Source: GCA-002727615 sp964442655
GTDB taxonomy: Bacteria > Pseudomonadota > Alphaproteobacteria > TMED109
Assembly (NCBI GenBank): GCA_964442655.1
Contig: CAYTZM010000003.1
Location: forward strand, 78,542 to 142,541
DNA length: 64,000 bases
Reading direction: 5' to 3'
Within the stretch, counting starts at the first letter, position 1. Every line of letters begins with the position of its first letter. Made by a program: the position numbers and the translations under genes. The notes below the pieces were generated by a model. It had not been told where the DNA came from. It did not search any database and saw nothing but the letters and a program-made list of their open reading frames with translations. Below are positions 61,640 to 64,000 of the stretch, piece by piece.

Positions 61640-62914
61640 TTATTTTTCCGACCAGCGCTCGCTTTGCGCAACATCATCATATTCATTAAAAACTCTTCCT
61701 TTAGAAGATATTCTCCATATTTGAATAGAATTGTTATGATATAAATGTCCAAATTGATATTTTATTGACCACTCAGATCTTGGCGGTTGGATATTATTTT
61801 TACTATCTGTTGCTCTGCTAGCAATTGTGCATTCTTCTCCATTCCAAGCCCAATTATAACGAAATCTAACAGGGGACAAAGGTTCGTTACTTCCTTCTAA
61901 TTTTGCTTCATTCCAGGTTTTTCCTTTATTAGTAGATATCTCTACTTTTTTTATATTTCCAAGACCTGACCAGGCAAGGCCGGTAATATGAATAGGCCCT
62001 TGTTTTAAAGGTATAGGGTTGGTTGTTGGTTGAGTTATTACTGATTTGACTTCCATTGGGAATGTAAATTGTAAAGTTTTTCCATTAACTAATAAATCGC
62101 TATATTTTGAAGTTTCATCTTTTGTATATGTAGGTTTTTTTGTCACTTTTATTCTTCTTAACCATTTGATGCTTATATTGCCTTCCCATCCAGGGACAAC
62201 AAGTCTCATAGGGTACCCTTGTTCAGGTCTAATACGTTCACCATTCTGATATAGCGCTATAAGGACATCATCAAATACTTTTTCTAACGGAATACTTCTA
62301 CTCATTGCAGCAGCATCAGCACCTTCTGCAAGTAACCAAAGAGCTTCTTTTTTAACCCCTGCTTCTTTTAAAAGAAGTTTTAAAGGAACGCCGGTCCATT
62401 CGGATGTAGATATGAGTCCATGAATTGTTCCACAAGTTCTATCAATTGCAATTGGAAAAGCATTAGAGTTATAAAAACTATTGCCACCACATTCTATAAA
62501 ATAGGTTTTTGTTTGCATTGGATATTTAAGAAGATCTTCAACTTTAAATACTAAAGGCTTATCTACCAGACCATGAATTAAAAGTTCATGCTGCTTAGAA
62601 TCTATATTAGGGACACCATTGTGACTTCTCTCAAAGTGAAGTCCGTTAGGAGTTATTATGCCTTCAAGTTTTTCTAATGGAGTCATAGCGACTCCTGATC
62701 CCGGAGCATATTCTTCATATGGCTGAAATATTTCGCGTTTGGTGTTTTCTTCTTGAGAAGAAGGAAATCCGTATTCCGTAAAAGATCTTCCAGGTACTGT
62801 CATCCAAGATGGAGAACCTTCCTTAATAGATTTTGCTGCTGATGCAATTGGAATTATGGAGATAGCAGTTCCAGATAATAAAGCTCTTCTAGTTAATTTA
62901 TTTTTTTTATTCAT
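61640..62914 (-). CDS. SoxC-like molybdopterin sulfite/sulfane dehydrogenase subunit
   Basis: This 424-residue sulfite-oxidase-family protein has a Tat signal (LTRRALLSGTA) and the SoxC hallmark ITPNGLHFERSHNGVPNID near residue 87. The molybdenum-binding Cys142 is in FIECGGNS, RLVVPGWEGN lies near 237, and the C-terminal dimerisation domain (AWSGLGNIKKVEISTNKGKTW) follows. The SoxC signature separates it from MsrP/YedY and SorA. SoxC normally pairs with the diheme cytochrome SoxD; here the SoxD-type domains are in the next gene. No soxXYZAB is in the window, so the substrate may not be SoxY-bound sulfur. A GGAG site precedes the ATG. Confidence 0.88.
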   Translation of the reverse strand: MNKKNKLTRRALLSGTAISIIPIASAAKSIKEGSPSWMTVPGRSFTEYGFPSSQEENTKREIFQPYEEYAPGSGVAMTPLEKLEGIITPNGLHFERSHNGVPNIDSKQHELLIHGLVDKPLVFKVEDLLKYPMQTKTYFIECGGNSFYNSNAFPIAIDRTCGTIHGLISTSEWTGVPLKLLLKEAGVKKEALWLLAEGADAAAMSRSIPLEKVFDDVLIALYQNGERIRPEQGYPMRLVVPGWEGNISIKWLRRIKVTKKPTYTKDETSKYSDLLVNGKTLQFTFPMEVKSVITQPTTNPIPLKQGPIHITGLAWSGLGNIKKVEISTNKGKTWNEAKLEGSNEPLSPVRFRYNWAWNGEECTIASRATDSKNNIQPPRSEWSIKYQFGHLYHNNSIQIWRISSKGRVFNEYDDVAQSERWSEK

Positions 62915-63070
62915 ATATTCGCTCCATACCTTATTCAGCTATTTTTATATAATTGTTTTCTAAAGTTCCGTCTATAACATATGTAAAATTTGAACTACTT
63001 AGAATTTAATAGATTAAATAGTAATTTAATTAAGAAATCTATGTTTTTCTTATTTTATAAGAGCTTTTAA

Positions 63071-63871
63071 CTAATAAGAACTTTTGAATTTTGCGTATAA
63101 TTTTCTCATTCCTGCAAGCCATCGAGAGTAATTTGCTGTTTTTGTTTTTATATACTCAGCAACTATAGGGTGAGGTAAAATTAAAAAACCTCCTTGAGTA
63201 ACGGTAGCTATAACTATTTTAGCCACATCTCCAGGTTCTAACATGCCGTCGATACCAGCAACTCCTCCATTCTCCATATTAGCAGTCATTGCAGTATTTA
63301 CACCTTGGGGACATAAACAGGAAATATTTACAGCATTTCCACTTTCATCATCTTTTCCATAGACTATCGATAACCATTCCGCAAAACCTACAGCGGCATG
63401 TTTTGTTAATGAATAAGATGCTGAATTTATTTCTGATAATAATCCAGCAGCTGAAGCAGTAGTTATAAAACGGCAATTATTTCTTTTTCTCATTTTAGGT
63501 ATAACATTTCTTGCCGCCCAAACATGGTGCATAACGTTTACTCTATGTGATATGTCCCAGTCTTCGTCTGATGTTTCTAGAGTTCCACTTCTAGCCACAC
63601 CAGCATTTGCAAAGAATATATCTATTTCACCTAAGTTCTCTTCTGTATGTTTTATAAAACTTAAAACATCTTCTTCTTTGCCAGCATCTGATATGGTTGT
63701 AAGGAAATTATGTTCATTTTTTACAGTATCAAGATCTTTTTCATTAATATCAGAAACTGATATTTTTGCACCGTTGTTTTTTGCAGCTATAGCAATTGCT
63801 TTTCCAATTCCATTTGCTCCACCAGTAATAGCTACTACTTTATTTTCCCATGAAAAAGAATTATCTGACAA
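63071..63871 (-). CDS. short-chain dehydrogenase/reductase
   Basis: This 266-residue classical SDR has the cofactor loop ITGGANGIGKAIAI near residue 15, FFANAGVAR near 87, the catalytic Ser in TASAAGL near 139 and Tyr-x3-Lys in YSLTKHA near 153. It oxidises or reduces an alcohol/carbonyl with NAD(P); the substrate is unknown. The start is TTG at 63871 with GGAG 7 bases upstream and no ATG nearby. A 156-base AT-rich spacer separates it from the SoxC-like gene, so it may or may not belong to that operon. Confidence 0.87.
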   Translation of the reverse strand: MSDNSFSWENKVVAITGGANGIGKAIAIAAKNNGAKISVSDINEKDLDTVKNEHNFLTTISDAGKEEDVLSFIKHTEENLGEIDIFFANAGVARSGTLETSDEDWDISHRVNVMHHVWAARNVIPKMRKRNNCRFITTASAAGLLSEINSASYSLTKHAAVGFAEWLSIVYGKDDESGNAVNISCLCPQGVNTAMTANMENGGVAGIDGMLEPGDVAKIVIATVTQGGFLILPHPIVAEYIKTKTANYSRWLAGMRKLYAKFKSSY

Positions 63872-63921
63872 TTTATTTCTCCCTTACAATATTAATATTG
63901 TTTATAAGTATATTATAAAAA

Positions 63922-63996
63922 TGGTGCCGCCTGCAAGATTCGAACCTGCGGCCCCGTCATTACCAATGACGTGCTCTACCCCTGAGCTAAGGCGGC
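63922..63996 (-). tRNA. tRNA-Thr (anticodon GGU)
   Basis: The minus strand folds as a complete 75-base tRNA. The acceptor stem is GCCGCCT/AGGCGGC, the D-arm GCTC/GAGC, the anticodon stem CGTCA/TGACG with loop TTGGTAA (anticodon GGT, decoding ACC and ACU), and the T-arm GCAGG/CTTGC around TTCGAAT. The 3' CCA is encoded. Confidence 0.97.
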
Positions 63997-64000
63997 TTAT

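Noticed and set aside
61640..62914. MsrP (YedY) protein-methionine-sulfoxide reductase catalytic subunit
   Set aside because: The length (424 aa), the C-terminal dimerisation domain and the GLHFER hallmark fit SoxC; MsrP is shorter and pairs with the heme protein MsrQ, which is absent.
1..64000. CRISPR arrays, insertion sequences, prophage or rRNA operons
   Set aside because: None seen: no regularly spaced repeats, transposase or integrase frames, phage structural genes, or rRNA-like sequence. The only tRNA found is tRNA-Thr at the right end.

Overview
The window is a gene-dense, low-GC stretch of a bacterial chromosome (hand-counted 60-base lines gave 23-35 % G+C outside one gene). Gene content and order point to an alphaproteobacterium: the block yebC-ruvCAB-ybgC-tolQRAB-pal-cpoB-tilS-ftsH-folP-glmM, the block tkt / DUF4164-like / zapA / 6S RNA / 5-FCL, and the pair rluD-rpoH are all alphaproteobacterial neighbourhoods. 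Small spacers, many overlapping stops and starts, and the absence of any insertion sequence, prophage or CRISPR suggest a streamlined, probably marine, free-living lineage (low-GC SAR116 or HIMB59/AEGEAN-169-like). That last assignment is inference. No gene-free stretch exceeds 300 bases; the longest is the 258-base xoxF upstream region.

Layout. 1-2015: 3' end of a peptidoglycan amidase gene, an esterase, a JAMM peptidase and a small membrane protein. 2016-9201: rluD, rpoH, purA, hisZ, serA, serC. 9287-26292: a long minus-strand housekeeping series (thiD, glmM, folP, ftsH, tilS, the Tol-Pal envelope system, ybgC, ruvBAC, yebC, a TIGR00282 phosphoesterase, 5-FCL, 6S RNA, zapA, a coiled-coil protein). 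26456-36086: plus-strand central carbon genes (tkt, gap, pgk, class I aldolase), thiE, efp, an inositol-phosphatase family gene and an ExbB/OmpA-like envelope pair. 36090-41497: an FAD amino-acid dehydrogenase-like gene and an RND efflux pair. 41588-47627: xseB-ispA-tlyA, aroC, fabI, pdxH, a MaoC dehydratase, msrB. 47633-51519: a beta-oxidation group whose multifunctional subunit has lost its NAD-binding domain.

51673-62914 is the accessory-looking part. A secreted HEAT-repeat protein and a secreted VWA (DUF1194) protein face a periplasmic oxidation island on the minus strand: a SoxC-type molybdoenzyme, a fusion of two SoxD-type cytochrome c domains to a NosR/NapH-type membrane polyferredoxin, an FMN-binding NosR-like membrane protein, then a PQQ/lanthanide-type alcohol dehydrogenase (XoxF) with XoxJ and cytochrome XoxG. 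No nosZ and no soxXYZAB are present. I read this as periplasmic C1/alcohol oxidation next to a SoxCD-like oxidation module wired into the membrane through Fe-S proteins; the substrate of the second module is unknown. xoxF has its own promoter region, a structured leader, a strong Shine-Dalgarno, its own terminator and richer base composition, all consistent with very high expression. The window closes with a short-chain dehydrogenase and tRNA-Thr(GGU).
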